Shown here in pieces: positions 50,564 to 59,605 of a DNA stretch of 64,000 nucleotides. Position 1 is the first letter of the stretch. Each line of letters opens with the position of its first letter. Under the pieces are notes generated by a model. The model did no database searches, was not told where the DNA came from, and was given only the letters and a program-made list of their open reading frames with translations. This DNA comes from Bifidobacterium animalis subsp. animalis ATCC 25527 (GTDB lineage Bacteria > Actinomycetota > Actinomycetes > Actinomycetales > Bifidobacteriaceae). The translations under genes were made by a program, and so were the position numbers. The stretch spans positions 1,302,001 through 1,366,000 of the forward strand of contig NC_017834.1 in assembly GCF_000260715.1 (NCBI RefSeq), read 5' to 3'.

Positions 50564-51073
50564 TCAGTCGTCTGTGCCGGAGTCATCCTCGGATTTGCGT
50601 CTGCCCACACGTCGCGTCGGCATGCTGAAGAATCTCCTCGGGAACACGAGCAGCAGCAACTGCACGACAACGACGCCGAACAGCCAGCTGTAGCCCACAT
50701 GCTGCGACCAGAATGGCAGCGAATCAGAGGCGAATCCGGCAGCGATGAGTACGTCGCCCGAACGCAGTGCCAGGAAATACAACACCGTGGTGCTGGCGAT
50801 GAAATACAATGCGAAGCCGGCCACGCCATCCCTGCTGCGCGCACTCCATGCACCGAGCGCCACGAGCAGCAACGCCAGCACCAAGCCGTATGGGATGTTC
50901 TGTGCGGCACCCATGCGGTGCGCAAATGTTCCCACGATGCCGAGCGCCGCGCCACTGACCACATCGATGAGGTAACGCAGCCACGGCCGCTGCCTGTAAC
51001 TCCATGGCAGCGCGGATTCCTGCGCATCATCGCCCGCCGTGACGTATTCGGTGACGTTCGTGTTCTGGCTCAT
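50564..51073 (-). CDS. Four-helix membrane protein, unknown function
   Basis: This 169-residue protein has four membrane helices (YLIDVVSGAALGIVGTFAHR, IPYGLVLALLLVALGAWSA, FALYFIASTTVLYFLALRSG, VGYSWLFGVVVVQLLLLVFP) and a basic C-terminal tail. I do not recognise it beyond a generic small actinobacterial membrane protein. ATG 51073 (MSQNTNVTEY) is chosen because the longer open frame to 51304 would overlap typA. It lies 23 bases upstream of pheA on the same strand, so it may share a transcript. Confidence 0.75.
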   Translation of the reverse strand: MSQNTNVTEYVTAGDDAQESALPWSYRQRPWLRYLIDVVSGAALGIVGTFAHRMGAAQNIPYGLVLALLLVALGAWSARSRDGVAGFALYFIASTTVLYFLALRSGDVLIAAGFASDSLPFWSQHVGYSWLFGVVVVQLLLLVFPRRFFSMPTRRVGRRKSEDDSGTDD

Positions 51074-51131
51074 GGCTCTATCGTAGGCGTCCCGCGGGAT
51101 TTCAGAGCACGCACATATATGCATATACGAA

Positions 51132-51155
51132 GGAGGGCGGCTTGCACCGCCCTCC
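51132..51155 (-). terminator. Hairpin after typA
   Basis: A 9-bp GC stem (ggagggcgg with ccgccctcc) with a 6-base loop lies 28 bases past the typA stop. No T-run follows. Confidence 0.6.
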
Positions 51156-51182
51156 ATTCCGATCACATGCGCGTCGCCGGCA

Positions 51183-53114
51183 TCACTTGTTGTTCTGCTG
51201 CGCGTTGGCGCGGCGCTGCTTGGCGCGCCACTTGTACCAATCTTCACGGCCAAGGATGATCTTGCGTACACGGATCGATTCGGGCGTGACCTCCACGCAC
51301 TCATCCTCGTTCGCGAAGTCGAGCGACTCCTCCAGACTCATCTTGATCGGCGGGGTGAGCGTCTCGAGCACATCGGCGGTGGAGGAACGCATGTTCGTCA
51401 TGTGCTTGGCGAGCGTGATGTTCACGTCGAGCTCGTCCGGCTTGTTGTTGATGCCGACGACCTGCCCCTCATACACCGGCGACTGCGGTTCCACGAAGAA
51501 GTTGCCGCGGGCCTGCAGACGCTGCATGGCGTATGGCGTGGCCACGCCCTGGCGGTCGGAGACCATGGAACCGTTCTGGCGGGTCACGATCTCGCCAGTC
51601 CATGGCGCATAGCCGGCCGCGATGGAAGACGAGATGCCGGTGCCACGGGTGGATGACAGCAGTGCGGTGCGGAAGCCGATGAGGCCACGCGACGGCACGG
51701 TGAACTGCAGGCGCACCCAGCCGGAACCGTGGTTCGACATCGAGTCCATGCGGCCCTTGCGAGCGGCCATGAGCTGCGTGACGGTGCCCATGTACTCCTC
51801 CGGCACGTCGATTGTCGTGTTCTCCATTGGCTCGCACAGCTGGCCATCGATGGTCTTGGTGACCACCTGCGGGCGCCCGACGGTGAGCTCGAAGCCTTCG
51901 CGGCGCATCTGCTCGGCGAGCACGGCCAGCGCCAGTTCGCCGCGGCCCTGCACCTCCCAGGCGTCCGGGCGGTCGGTGGGCAGCACCTTGATCGACACGT
52001 TGCCAATGAGCTCGCGGTCGAGACGGTCCTTGATCATGCGGGCGGTGAGCTTGTGGTCCTTGCCCTCGGTGCCGGCCAACGGGGAGTCGTTGGTGCCGAA
52101 GGTCATCGAGATGGCCGGGTCGTCGACGTGGATGAGCGGCAGCGGGCGCGGGTCGTTCGGGTCAACGATCGTCTCGCCAATCATGATGTCGTTGACGCCC
52201 GCGACAGCCACGATGTCGCCGGGACCGGCGGACTCGACCGGCAGACGGTCGAGACCCTGAGTGCGCAGCAACTCGGAGACGCGGAAGTTCTCGATGGAGC
52301 CGTCCACGCGCGACAGGCCGTAGGTCTTGCCCTTCTCGAGCGTGCCGTTGTAGATGCGCACGAGACCGAGACGACCGAGGAAGTCGGAGGAGTCAATGTT
52401 CGCCACATGGGCCTGCAGTGGTGCGCCCGGCTCGTATTCGGGGGCCGGGATGTTCTTGATGATCGCGTCGAACAACGGTTCCAGATTGTCGTTGTCGGGC
52501 AACTGGCCATCGACCGGCTGGTTCTCGGAGGCATAGCCCACCTTGGCGGCGCAGTAGATCACCGGTAGGTCGAGCAGCGAGTCGAGGTCGAGGTCCACAC
52601 CCTCCTCGATCACATCCTGCGCCAAGCCAAGCAGCAGATCGGAGGCCTCGCCCACGACCTCTTCGATGCGAGCGTCGGGACGATCCACCTTGTTCACGCA
52701 CAGGATGACCGGCAGCTTGGCCTCGAGCGCCTTGCGCAGCACGAAACGGGTCTGTGGCAGCGGGCCCTCCGAGGCATCGACGAGCAGCACGACGCCGTCG
52801 ACCATCGAGATGCCGCGCTCCACCTCGCCGCCGAAATCGGCGTGGCCGGGCGTGTCGATGACGTTGATCGTGATGCCCTCCGGGTGACCGTATTTCTCGG
52901 CGAGCGGGCCGGTGTACTCGACGGCCGTGTTCTTTGCGAGAATGGTGATGCCCTTCTCGCGCTCCAGATCGTTGGAGTCCATGACGCGGTCCGGCACTTC
53001 CTCGCGCTCGTTGAACACATGGGACTGCTGAAGCATGGCGTTGACCAGCGTGGTCTTTCCATGGTCGACGTGAGCTACGATTGCAACATTTCGAATATCG
53101 CCGCGAACAGCCAT
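51183..53114 (-). CDS. typA: Translational GTPase TypA/BipA
   Basis: TypA is a ribosome-associated GTPase of the elongation factor family, needed for stress adaptation and large-subunit assembly. The 643-residue protein has G1 AHVDHGKTTLVNAMLQQS, switch II region VIDTPGHADFGGEVERGISM and G4 NKVDRPDAR. An EF-G-like domain V and the unique C-terminal domain (RLQFTVPSRGLIGFRTALLS, VGINNKPDELDVNITLAKHM, IRVRKIILGREDWYKWRAKQ) follow. ATG 53114 has GAGAGG upstream. It starts directly after a motif-filled 400-base spacer. Confidence 0.96.
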   Translation of the reverse strand: MAVRGDIRNVAIVAHVDHGKTTLVNAMLQQSHVFNEREEVPDRVMDSNDLEREKGITILAKNTAVEYTGPLAEKYGHPEGITINVIDTPGHADFGGEVERGISMVDGVVLLVDASEGPLPQTRFVLRKALEAKLPVILCVNKVDRPDARIEEVVGEASDLLLGLAQDVIEEGVDLDLDSLLDLPVIYCAAKVGYASENQPVDGQLPDNDNLEPLFDAIIKNIPAPEYEPGAPLQAHVANIDSSDFLGRLGLVRIYNGTLEKGKTYGLSRVDGSIENFRVSELLRTQGLDRLPVESAGPGDIVAVAGVNDIMIGETIVDPNDPRPLPLIHVDDPAISMTFGTNDSPLAGTEGKDHKLTARMIKDRLDRELIGNVSIKVLPTDRPDAWEVQGRGELALAVLAEQMRREGFELTVGRPQVVTKTIDGQLCEPMENTTIDVPEEYMGTVTQLMAARKGRMDSMSNHGSGWVRLQFTVPSRGLIGFRTALLSSTRGTGISSSIAAGYAPWTGEIVTRQNGSMVSDRQGVATPYAMQRLQARGNFFVEPQSPVYEGQVVGINNKPDELDVNITLAKHMTNMRSSTADVLETLTPPIKMSLEESLDFANEDECVEVTPESIRVRKIILGREDWYKWRAKQRRANAQQNNK

Positions 53115-53520
53115 TCAAAGCCTCTCTTGATTATTCCTATGATGTGATTCACACTCAGGCATACGTATAGGTGTTGCGTTGACTCGCAAACCATCGCAAT
53201 CGTACTCTCGCAGTGTGACAGCGGTGTATAATTATTCGTCCTATCTCGCCTGAGGAGTGGCTCGGCATATCTTTCACCAGTCTGTCTGCACGTCGACGAC
53301 TGAGCTCGGCATATATGGTCGTTGAGCGGGCAATCTGTTCATAGAACGACCATAGTAGAGATAAAAAAGGTCGTTTACCCACATTGTTGTTAGGTAAACG
53401 ACCATACTGAGCCAGATTTCGGTAGTTCAGTAAACGAGGCGTTCAGTAAACGACCAAAGTTGGCATGAACTATGGTCGTTCAGCGGACGCAGTCTGCAAG
53501 GAACGATCAAAGTCTGCAGA
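53115..53520. other. Intergenic region with clustered GGTCGTT/AACGACC motifs
   Basis: No gene is visible. Within 53311-53500 there are copies of tatggtcgtt (53314, 53471) and aacgaccata (53345), a near match at 53398, and a direct repeat gttcagtaaacga (53425 and 53441). Several pair as hairpins. The niaP terminator is part of this cluster. The rest, nearest typA, should hold the typA promoter. Confidence 0.7.
53362..53403 (-). terminator. Intrinsic terminator of the nrtR-niaP operon
   Basis: An 11-bp stem (ggtcgtttacc 53369-53379 with ggtaaacgacc 53393-53403) is followed on the minus strand by TTTTTT at 53363-53368. It lies 118 bases past the niaP stop and is one of the few U-tract terminators in the window. 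Confidence 0.85.
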
Positions 53521-54930
53521 TTAATCCTCCAGGGATTCACCGGTACGCTCGGGCAGGAACAGCGCGGCGACGCAGGCGAGCACGAAGGCGACAGCGAAGA
53601 CGATGAAGGCGACGGACTTGTTGCCGCCGGACATCGTGAGGAACCACGGCACGAGCAGCGGCGCCACGATGGCGGCGATACGGCCCACGGCGGCGGCTGC
53701 ACCGGCTGCGGTGGAACGCATGCGGGTCGGGTAGATCTCCGGCGTCACCGCATACATCACACCCCACGCACCCAGGTTGGAGGCGGAGAGCAGCATGCCG
53801 AAGCACAGCACCTGCGCCACCGTTGCGGATTGCGAGAACAGGAACGCGGCGAGCGCGGAGACGGCGAGGAACACGCTCAGCGTCTTGCGCCGGCCCCAAC
53901 GTTCCACGAGGAATGCGGCGAGGAAGTAGCCGGGCAGCTGCGCGATCGAAATGGCGAGCGTGTAGCCGAACGACTTCGTAAGCGAGCCGAACTGGTCTGC
54001 AAGCAGCGACGGCATCCAGGTGAACGCGCCGTAGTACGAGAAGTTGACGAAGAACCAGGTGGCCCAGATCGCCAGCGTGATGCCGAGGTATTTGCGGCCG
54101 ACGAGTTCGCGCATGCGAATCCTACCCAGTTTCTTGGCGGGTTTCGATGGCACGGCGGCGACACCCGAGGCCTGTTCGAAGTAGCGCACGGAGGCCTCTG
54201 CGCGCTCGTTGTCGCCACGGGCCTCGAGGAAGCGCACGGATTCGGGCAGGTGGCGGCGCGCGACGATCGCATAGAGCAGCGGGATGGCGCCGATGAGCAA
54301 CGCCCAACGCCAACCCCAGTCGCCGGTGTTCGGAATCACGAAATAGCCGATCATCGCGGCGAGAATCCAGCCTACCGCCCAGAACGATTCGAGCAGCACC
54401 GTGATGCGGCCGCGCTGCTTGGTCGGCGAGAATTCGGAGACGAGCGTGGAGGCGACCGGCAGTTCGGCGCCCAGACCGAGGCCGATCACGAAGCGTGCCG
54501 CCAAGAGCGCGAGCAGCGTCCACGAGAATGCCATGGCACCGTTGGCGAGTCCGAACACGATCATTGTGGCGGTGAACACCGTCTTGCGGCCGAACTTGTC
54601 GGCGAGGAAACCGCCCAACGCGGCGCCGATGGCCATGCCAATGAAGCCAATCGACAACACCCATGACTTCTGCGTGGCGTCAAGGTTGAAATGCGGGTCG
54701 GCGGCGATGGCGGTGACGACGAACGACACCAGGCCCACATCCATGGCGTCGAAGGCCCAGCCGATGCCCGACGCCATGAGCAGTTTGCGATGCGCCTTGT
54801 TGAACGGCAGGCGGTCGAGTCGTTCGTTGCGTGTGAGCGTGGTCGCTTCGGCATTGGCAAGCGGCTCGCGCTCGGGTGAGGGGCCGTCGATCGGCGTTGC
54901 GGCGCCGAGGCCCAGTTCTGCGGTGGTCAT
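53521..54930 (-). CDS. niaP: NiaP-like niacin transporter (MFS)
   Basis: This 469-residue permease is predicted to import nicotinate or nicotinamide. It has 12 membrane helices and the NiaP-like first-helix pattern GIGWAFDAMDVGLVSFVVTA followed by SIGFIGMAIGAALGGFLADK and the MFS loop motif FGRKTVF. Further signatures are VASTLVSEFSPTKQRGRITV and YAVTPEIYPTRMRSTAAGAA. The assignment rests on the family pattern and on the NrtR regulator gene 62 bases upstream on the same strand. A related aromatic-acid or sugar porter is the alternative. ATG 54930 opens MTTAELGLGAATPI. Confidence 0.82.
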   Translation of the reverse strand: MTTAELGLGAATPIDGPSPEREPLANAEATTLTRNERLDRLPFNKAHRKLLMASGIGWAFDAMDVGLVSFVVTAIAADPHFNLDATQKSWVLSIGFIGMAIGAALGGFLADKFGRKTVFTATMIVFGLANGAMAFSWTLLALLAARFVIGLGLGAELPVASTLVSEFSPTKQRGRITVLLESFWAVGWILAAMIGYFVIPNTGDWGWRWALLIGAIPLLYAIVARRHLPESVRFLEARGDNERAEASVRYFEQASGVAAVPSKPAKKLGRIRMRELVGRKYLGITLAIWATWFFVNFSYYGAFTWMPSLLADQFGSLTKSFGYTLAISIAQLPGYFLAAFLVERWGRRKTLSVFLAVSALAAFLFSQSATVAQVLCFGMLLSASNLGAWGVMYAVTPEIYPTRMRSTAAGAAAAVGRIAAIVAPLLVPWFLTMSGGNKSVAFIVFAVAFVLACVAALFLPERTGESLED

Positions 54931-54992
54931 AGCACTCCCCCGGTTTCTTCTCTCGGTGTTCTCGTTGCTCTATTCTGTGTTGGATGCGATGC

Positions 54993-55802
54993 CTATGCAT
55001 GCGGCATGAGGGCGGAAAGCACGTCGTCAGGCGAATCTACCTGCAGCGTGCCGCGAGCACCATGCAGGTTCCCGCTGGCATGCTCGGCGAAGAAGGCAAA
55101 GCCCTCCTCCTCGGCATGGTCGGCAAAGCGATACAGCGCGGCAGGCCGTCTGCGGCCCTCCCGTGCCACCTCGCCGGTGTCTTCCAACGTGTGCGAGGCG
55201 AGCATCTTGCGGCGGAAATTCGCCAGATCGAGCTCCTCACCCAGCACCGCCTCCACCACATCGCGCAACTGGCCAAGCGTGAACGGCTCGGCAATCAGCT
55301 GCCGTACCACATTCGGCGCATCCATGCGGTGACGCAGACGCCACAGCGCATACTCCACGATTGTGGTGTGGTCGAAGGCCAGTTCAGGCAGATCGTCCAC
55401 CGGGAACCAACGCACGTTGTGCGCATTGGCCGCCGTGCCAAGCTCTGCGCCGAGATCGGTATGGTCAAGCAGCGCCCAGTAGCACACCGACACCATGGGA
55501 ATGCCGTTGCTCGAGCGCATTGGATCCCCGAATGTGTACAGCTGCTCCAAGTAGGTCGGGTGCAGGTCGGTGGTGGAGGCCAGCGTGGCGAAAGCGGATT
55601 CCTCAAGCGAACGGTTCGCCTGCAACTGCCCTCCCGGCAGCGCCCACATTCCCTTGAAGGGTTCGCGGGTGCGCTGGACGAGCGGGAGCCAGAGTCGGCA
55701 GCGCGCATGCCCGTGCGCCTCCGATTCCAACGCCAGAATCACCGAGGTGACGCCAATCTGCGGCGGGGCGGATCTCCGTTCGCTCACATTGCCGTACCCC
55801 AT
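54993..55802 (-). CDS. nrtR: NrtR, Nudix-related regulator of NAD metabolism
   Basis: NrtR represses NAD synthesis or salvage genes and is released by ADP-ribose. The 269-residue protein has an N-terminal Nudix-fold domain (VILALESEAHGHARCRLWLP, FKGMWALPGGQLQANRSLEE) and a C-terminal winged-helix domain (EPFTLGQLRDVVEAVLGEEL ... NFRRKMLASHTLEDTGEVAR). The Nudix box is degenerate: LEESAFATLASTTDL replaces RExxEE, as expected for a regulator without hydrolase activity. ATG 55802 has AGGAG upstream; the open frame beyond it crosses the operator. It is followed by niaP. Confidence 0.9.
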   Translation of the reverse strand: MGYGNVSERRSAPPQIGVTSVILALESEAHGHARCRLWLPLVQRTREPFKGMWALPGGQLQANRSLEESAFATLASTTDLHPTYLEQLYTFGDPMRSSNGIPMVSVCYWALLDHTDLGAELGTAANAHNVRWFPVDDLPELAFDHTTIVEYALWRLRHRMDAPNVVRQLIAEPFTLGQLRDVVEAVLGEELDLANFRRKMLASHTLEDTGEVAREGRRRPAALYRFADHAEEEGFAFFAEHASGNLHGARGTLQVDSPDDVLSALMPHA

Positions 55803-55884
55803 ACCTCTCCTATCGGATTCGTCTGCCTCGCGTGCATCCGTGCGGCATGGCAGCATGCCCGGTTGCATCCACCCCAAGCGTAGC

Positions 55885-55909
55885 ATTAATAGTCACCATG
55901 ACTATTAAT
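55885..55909. promoter_or_regulatory. NrtR operator (25-bp palindrome)
   Basis: attaatagtca (55885-55895) and tgactattaat (55899-55909) are exact reverse complements, 3 bases apart, about 80 bases upstream of nrtR. The AT-rich dyad lies where the nrtR-niaP promoter should be. Autoregulation by NrtR is inferred from position and symmetry. Confidence 0.72.
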
Positions 55910-55989
55910 ATGTGCCCACATGGTGGAACACCGTTTGCCCATACAATCCCGCGGGCAATGAAGAAAAGTGGAGGGGAAGGAGAGTGGAA

Positions 55990-56838
55990 TCAGGCGACGA
56001 TGTCGCGGTAGATCATCTCGCGGGCGACCTCACGGTACTCCTTCGCCGTCTTGTGGTTGTGCGCGAAGAACGTGATCGGCGCGGCGGCCACGTTGGCGTC
56101 GGGCAGCTTGATCGAACGCGAGATCACCGAGTGGAACACCTTGTCGCCGAACGCCTCGTAAATGCGCTGCAGCACCTCGTCGCTGTGCAGCGTGCGCGTG
56201 AACATCGTGACGAGCACGCCGTAGATCTCCAGCGACGGATTGATGCGCGACTGCACCTTCTCAATGGACTGCATAAGCAGCGCCACACCGCGCAATGCGA
56301 AGAACTCGGCGGCGACGGGAATGATCACGCCGTCGGCTGCCGTCAGCGCGTTCACGGTGAGCAGGCCAAGCGAAGGCTGGCAGTCAATAATGATCGCATC
56401 GTATTCGTTGATGATCGGCCGGAGCACTGAAGCGAGGATCTGCTCGCGCCCCACCTCGGTGACCAGCTGCACCTCGGCCGCGGAAAGGTCTATGTTCGCC
56501 GGAATGATGTCGAGCCCATCGAATTTGGTATGCTGAATCACCTCATGCACATCCATACGCGGATTGAACAACGCCGTGTAAATCGTGTTCTCAAGTGCGT
56601 TCGCATTGATGCCCAGACCCACCGTGGCCGCCCCTTGCGGGTCGAAGTCCACGATGAGCACGCGCCTGCCGTACTGAGCGAGCGCGCCGGCTATGTTGAT
56701 CGAACTCGTGGTCTTGCCTACGCCGCCCTTCTGATTGCACATGGCAATGACCCGTGCGGGACCATGCTGCCGCAATGGTTCCGGCACCGGGAAGGTCTCG
56801 TATTCACGTCCAAGCAGATCGGTAGGCATATCGTTCAC
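55990..56838 (-). CDS. ParA-family chromosome partitioning ATPase
   Basis: The 282-residue protein is a deviant-Walker ATPase: CNQKGGVGKTTSSINIAGAL near residue 35, VDFDPQGAATVGLG, and IIDCQPSLGLLTVNALTAA. It is the second, SMC/Scp-associated type of ParA that sits next to xerD and, farther on in other actinobacteria, scpA/scpB, rather than the parAB pair near the origin. ATG 56838 opens MNDMPTDLLGREYETF. It lies 104 bases after xerD on the same strand. The context (xerD here, ftsK and xerC elsewhere in the window) points to chromosome segregation. Confidence 0.9.
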   Translation of the reverse strand: MNDMPTDLLGREYETFPVPEPLRQHGPARVIAMCNQKGGVGKTTSSINIAGALAQYGRRVLIVDFDPQGAATVGLGINANALENTIYTALFNPRMDVHEVIQHTKFDGLDIIPANIDLSAAEVQLVTEVGREQILASVLRPIINEYDAIIIDCQPSLGLLTVNALTAADGVIIPVAAEFFALRGVALLMQSIEKVQSRINPSLEIYGVLVTMFTRTLHSDEVLQRIYEAFGDKVFHSVISRSIKLPDANVAAAPITFFAHNHKTAKEYREVAREMIYRDIVA

Positions 56839-56942
56839 TTTACCAGTTCAATAACACAAGAGCGCCCGCATTTGCCCCATGCAAACGCCGCGTTCACTCA
56901 CTGCATATCAGTGTAATGCGCCGAGTAGATTGCGCGCAGCGG

Positions 56943-57866
56943 TTACTTCGCACGGGGATGTGAGGTGATGTACGTCTCGATCAGCGTGTCCTGGCTGACG
57001 TGCGTGTATATCTGCGTCGTCTTCACCGAGGCGTGCCCAAGCAGCTCCTGCACGGTGCGCACATCGGCGCCTCCCTGCAGCATATGCGTGGCGAAGGAAT
57101 GCCTCAGCGTGTGCGGATGCAGGGGTTTGCTCACATGTGCCAACGCACCGGCATGCTTGATGATCTCCCACACCGACTGCCGGGTGAGCCGCTTGCCGCG
57201 TTTGTTCAGGAAGATCGCGCTGCGCTCGCGCTCGCCTTTCGCCTTGTTCTCGAGTTCCGGTCTGGCATGCTCCACATACGCGCGCAATGCATTCGCCGCA
57301 TACGTGCCAAAGGGCACGAGCCGCTGCTTGGCGCCTTTGCCGGTGAGTCGCACCACCTGAGCATCCATGTCGACGTCGGTGAAGTCGAGTCCCACCGCCT
57401 CGCTCACCCGGCAGCCCGTGGCATACATCAGCTCGAGCAACGCCGAATCACGCATCGACACCGCCTCGCTGGCGTCGTCATGCCGCGCCGCATCGAGCAG
57501 ACGCTGCACCTCGTCCACGGTGAGCACTTCGGGCAATGTCTCCGCAGATTTCGGCGGACGCACGCTCTGTGAGACGTCGTCGGCCACCACACGCTCGGAT
57601 TGCATGAACCGGTGGAACATATGGATGCTTGCAAGCCTACGCGCCAATGAGACCGCGCTTGTTCCCGACTTGGACTGCGCGGCGACGAAATCCTCCACAT
57701 CGTTCGACGTGATGGACGCAGCCTTGGCGATCCCCTGTTCGCCGAGCCAACGCACGTACTGGTCGATGTCGTTCTCGTATGCCTGCACCGTCGCCGCAGA
57801 CAGGCCGCGTTCCACATCGATATGCGCGAGGAACCTCGCCTCAAGCATCGGCAGCTCGCCGTTCAT
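56943..57866 (-). CDS. xerD: Tyrosine recombinase XerD
   Basis: XerD is the dif-site partner of XerC and is activated by FtsK gamma. The 307-residue enzyme shows the SAM-like N-terminal domain (FLAHIDVERGLSAATVQAYE) and the catalytic set: Arg in ATGCRVSEAVGLD, Lys in GKGAKQRLVPFG, HTLRHSFATHML, His/Tyr in LGHASVKTTQIYTHVS. ATG 57866 has AAGGAG 8 bases upstream; a GTG 6 bases earlier is too close to it. It is followed by parA. The upstream 395-base spacer carries two copies of the dispersed stem-loop. Confidence 0.93.
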   Translation of the reverse strand: MNGELPMLEARFLAHIDVERGLSAATVQAYENDIDQYVRWLGEQGIAKAASITSNDVEDFVAAQSKSGTSAVSLARRLASIHMFHRFMQSERVVADDVSQSVRPPKSAETLPEVLTVDEVQRLLDAARHDDASEAVSMRDSALLELMYATGCRVSEAVGLDFTDVDMDAQVVRLTGKGAKQRLVPFGTYAANALRAYVEHARPELENKAKGERERSAIFLNKRGKRLTRQSVWEIIKHAGALAHVSKPLHPHTLRHSFATHMLQGGADVRTVQELLGHASVKTTQIYTHVSQDTLIETYITSHPRAK

Positions 57867-57956
57867 CGCCACGCCTCCTTCTGCTCCCTAATCAATGTAT
57901 CTGTATATCAGCATCTTCGGATTGTCATTGAGCGCTAGTTTTTCCCTGCGCCCCTT

Positions 57957-58006
57957 CTGCGAAAAAAGAGACAGATGAGGGGCACTTGATGTCCCAAATT
58001 ACGCAA
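57957..58006 (+). repeat. Dispersed stem-loop repeat, copy C
   Basis: ctgcg...ttacgcaa ends with core AAAAAAGAGACAG and GATGTCCC. One base in the left arm (T to A) weakens the terminal pairing. Confidence 0.7.
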
Positions 58007-58063
58007 AGCAAAGGGGAGCTGCTTACGCAAAAAGAGGAACCACCCTACGCCACAGGCCCTCCA

Positions 58064-58113
58064 CTGCGTAAAGAGAGACAGATAGGGGGCATCAGATGTC
58101 CCTAATTACGCAG
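58064..58113 (+). repeat. Dispersed stem-loop repeat, copy D
   Basis: Ends ctgcgtaa / ttacgcag are exact inverted repeats; core AGAGAGACAG and GATGTCCC. Copy C lies 57 bases to the left in the same orientation. Confidence 0.75.
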
Positions 58114-58189
58114 AGGCGGAGAGATTACACAGCGGCAGGGGGATTATGCATAGCTGGAGAGACGGCAGAAGACGCTGATTGCGGCATAC

Positions 58190-58221
58190 GAAAGACCCCG
58201 CCACATTGGACGGGGTCTTTC
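58190..58221 (-). terminator. Terminator of infC-rpmI-rplT
   Basis: An 11-bp stem (gaaagaccccg with cggggtctttc) with a 10-base loop begins 40 bases past the rplT stop. Confidence 0.8.
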
Positions 58222-58261
58222 ACATGGAGAACGCTATGGCGTCACCGTTGCGACCTGAAGC

Positions 58262-58645
58262 TCAGGCGTTGACCGGAGCGTTGACATCTTCAGGCAGAGC
58301 GGTCTTGGCCTGCTCGACAATGGTCTTGAAGGTGTCCGGATCGTTCACGGCGAGCTCGGCGAGGGCGCGACGATCGAGCTCGATGCCGGCCAGACGCAGG
58401 CCCTGGATGAAGCGGTTGTACGTGATGCCTTCGTTGCGCACGGCGATGTTGATGCGCTGGATCCACAGCTTGCGGAAGTCGCCCTTGCGAGCCTTGCGGT
58501 CGCGGTAGTTGTAGTTGAAGGAGTGGAGCAGCTGTTCCTTGGCCTTGCGGTACAGGCGGGAACGCTGGCCACGGTAGCCCTTGGCCCTCTCGAGAACTGT
58601 ACGACGCTTCTTGTGTGCGTTTACTGCGCGCTTGACACGTGCCAT
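58262..58645 (-). CDS. rplT: 50S ribosomal protein L20
   Basis: This 127-residue protein binds 23S rRNA early in 50S assembly. It opens [20 protein letters not shown] and contains [20 protein letters not shown] and the globular half [20 protein letters not shown], all standard. It has a normal length with a short acidic tail. It is the last gene of the infC-rpmI-rplT operon, 49 bases after rpmI. Confidence 0.98.
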   Translation of the reverse strand: MARVKRAVNAHKKRRTVLERAKGYRGQRSRLYRKAKEQLLHSFNYNYRDRKARKGDFRKLWIQRINIAVRNEGITYNRFIQGLRLAGIELDRRALAELAVNDPDTFKTIVEQAKTALPEDVNAPVNA

Positions 58646-58694
58646 GTGATTCCTCTTTCCAGTAAAGCTTTATTCGTTGTTGTCGATGCCGGTC

Positions 58695-58886
58695 TCAGCC
58701 GAGCAGGCCCTTCATCTTCTTGGCCTGTGCCGTCTGCAGCACGTCGTCACGCTTGAGTGCACGGCGCTTGCGAGCGGACTTGTGCTCGAGGTTGTGGCGC
58801 ATGCCGCTGCCAGCGTGCATGACCTTACCGGTTGCGGTAAGGCGAACGCGCTTTGCTGCTGCGGTCTTTGTCTTCATCTTCGGCAT
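58695..58886 (-). CDS. rpmI: 50S ribosomal protein L35
   Basis: This 63-residue basic protein opens [20 protein letters not shown] and ends KMKGLLG, fully typical of L35. ATG 58886 follows AAGGAGGGCAGC. It is the middle gene of the operon, 44 bases after infC. Confidence 0.98.
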   Translation of the reverse strand: MPKMKTKTAAAKRVRLTATGKVMHAGSGMRHNLEHKSARKRRALKRDDVLQTAQAKKMKGLLG

Positions 58887-58930
58887 TGCTGCCCTCCTTG
58901 TTGTTCTTCGTGTTTGAAGATTCCTATTCG

Positions 58931-59587
58931 CTACTCGTTGTCGATAGCGGCCTGGGCTTCCTTGGCCTCCTCGGCCTTCGCCTCCTGCTTGGCGGCGAGA
59001 CGGGCTGCCTGGCGTGCCTGGCGTTCCGCGCGGGATTCCGCGCCACGTCTGCGCTGCTCGGACTGCGTGTGCACCTTCTTGCCCTTCGGAGCCAACGTCA
59101 TGATGATGTTGCGTCCCTCCTGCTTCGGTGCGTGTTCCACAGTGCCCAGGTCGGAGACCTCCTCGGCGAGACGCTGCAGCATCTCCACACCGCCGATCGG
59201 GCGGGACTGCTCACGTCCGCGAAGCATGATGGTGACCTTGACCTTGTCGCCTGCGTTGAGGAAACGCTCAACGTGGCCCTTCTTGACTTCGAAGTCGTGG
59301 TCGTCGATCTTGAGGCGGAAACGAATCTCCTTGATTTCCGCGGTGCTCTGGTTGCGTCGCGCTTCGCGCTGCTTGATCTTCTCGTTGTACTTGAACTTGC
59401 CGTAATCGATCAGCTTGGCAACCGGAGGCTTCGCATTGGGCGCCACCTCGACGAGATCGAGGTTCGCTTCCTTTGCCAGGTTCAGTGCGACGGAAGTCGC
59501 GATGACCCCCACCTGTTCGCCGTTCGGTCCGATAAGGCGTACCTGGGAGACGCGAATCTCGTCGTTAATGCGTGGTTCGTCGCTAAT
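58931..59587 (-). CDS. infC: Translation initiation factor IF-3
   Basis: IF-3 keeps ribosomal subunits apart and proofreads the start codon. Domains: the N-terminal half [20 protein letters not shown], linker [20 protein letters not shown], and the C-terminal half [20 protein letters not shown], followed by a basic/acidic extension of about 45 residues. I place the start at the ATT codon 59587, which has GGAG 5 bases upstream and begins where the protein family begins. An in-frame ATG at 59605 has no ribosome site and lies in the probable promoter. AUU starts let IF-3 repress its own synthesis in other bacteria. Confidence 0.93.
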   Translation of the reverse strand: MSDEPRINDEIRVSQVRLIGPNGEQVGVIATSVALNLAKEANLDLVEVAPNAKPPVAKLIDYGKFKYNEKIKQREARRNQSTAEIKEIRFRLKIDDHDFEVKKGHVERFLNAGDKVKVTIMLRGREQSRPIGGVEMLQRLAEEVSDLGTVEHAPKQEGRNIIMTLAPKGKKVHTQSEQRRRGAESRAERQARQAARLAAKQEAKAEEAKEAQAAIDNE

Positions 59588-59605
59588 GATGACTCCATTC
59601 CTCAT

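Larger units (their letters stand above)
57867..58261. other. Intergenic region rich in stem-loop repeats
   Basis: The 395 bases between xerD and rplT hold no gene. They contain repeat copies C and D, a degenerate fragment near 58023 (ttacgcaaaaagagg) and the rplT terminator. No clear xerD promoter is visible. Confidence 0.7.

Noticed and set aside
43083..57866. The two tyrosine recombinase genes as prophage or integron integrases
   Set aside because: Both are about 310 residues with standard Xer motifs, sit among housekeeping genes, and no attachment-site repeats or phage genes flank them.
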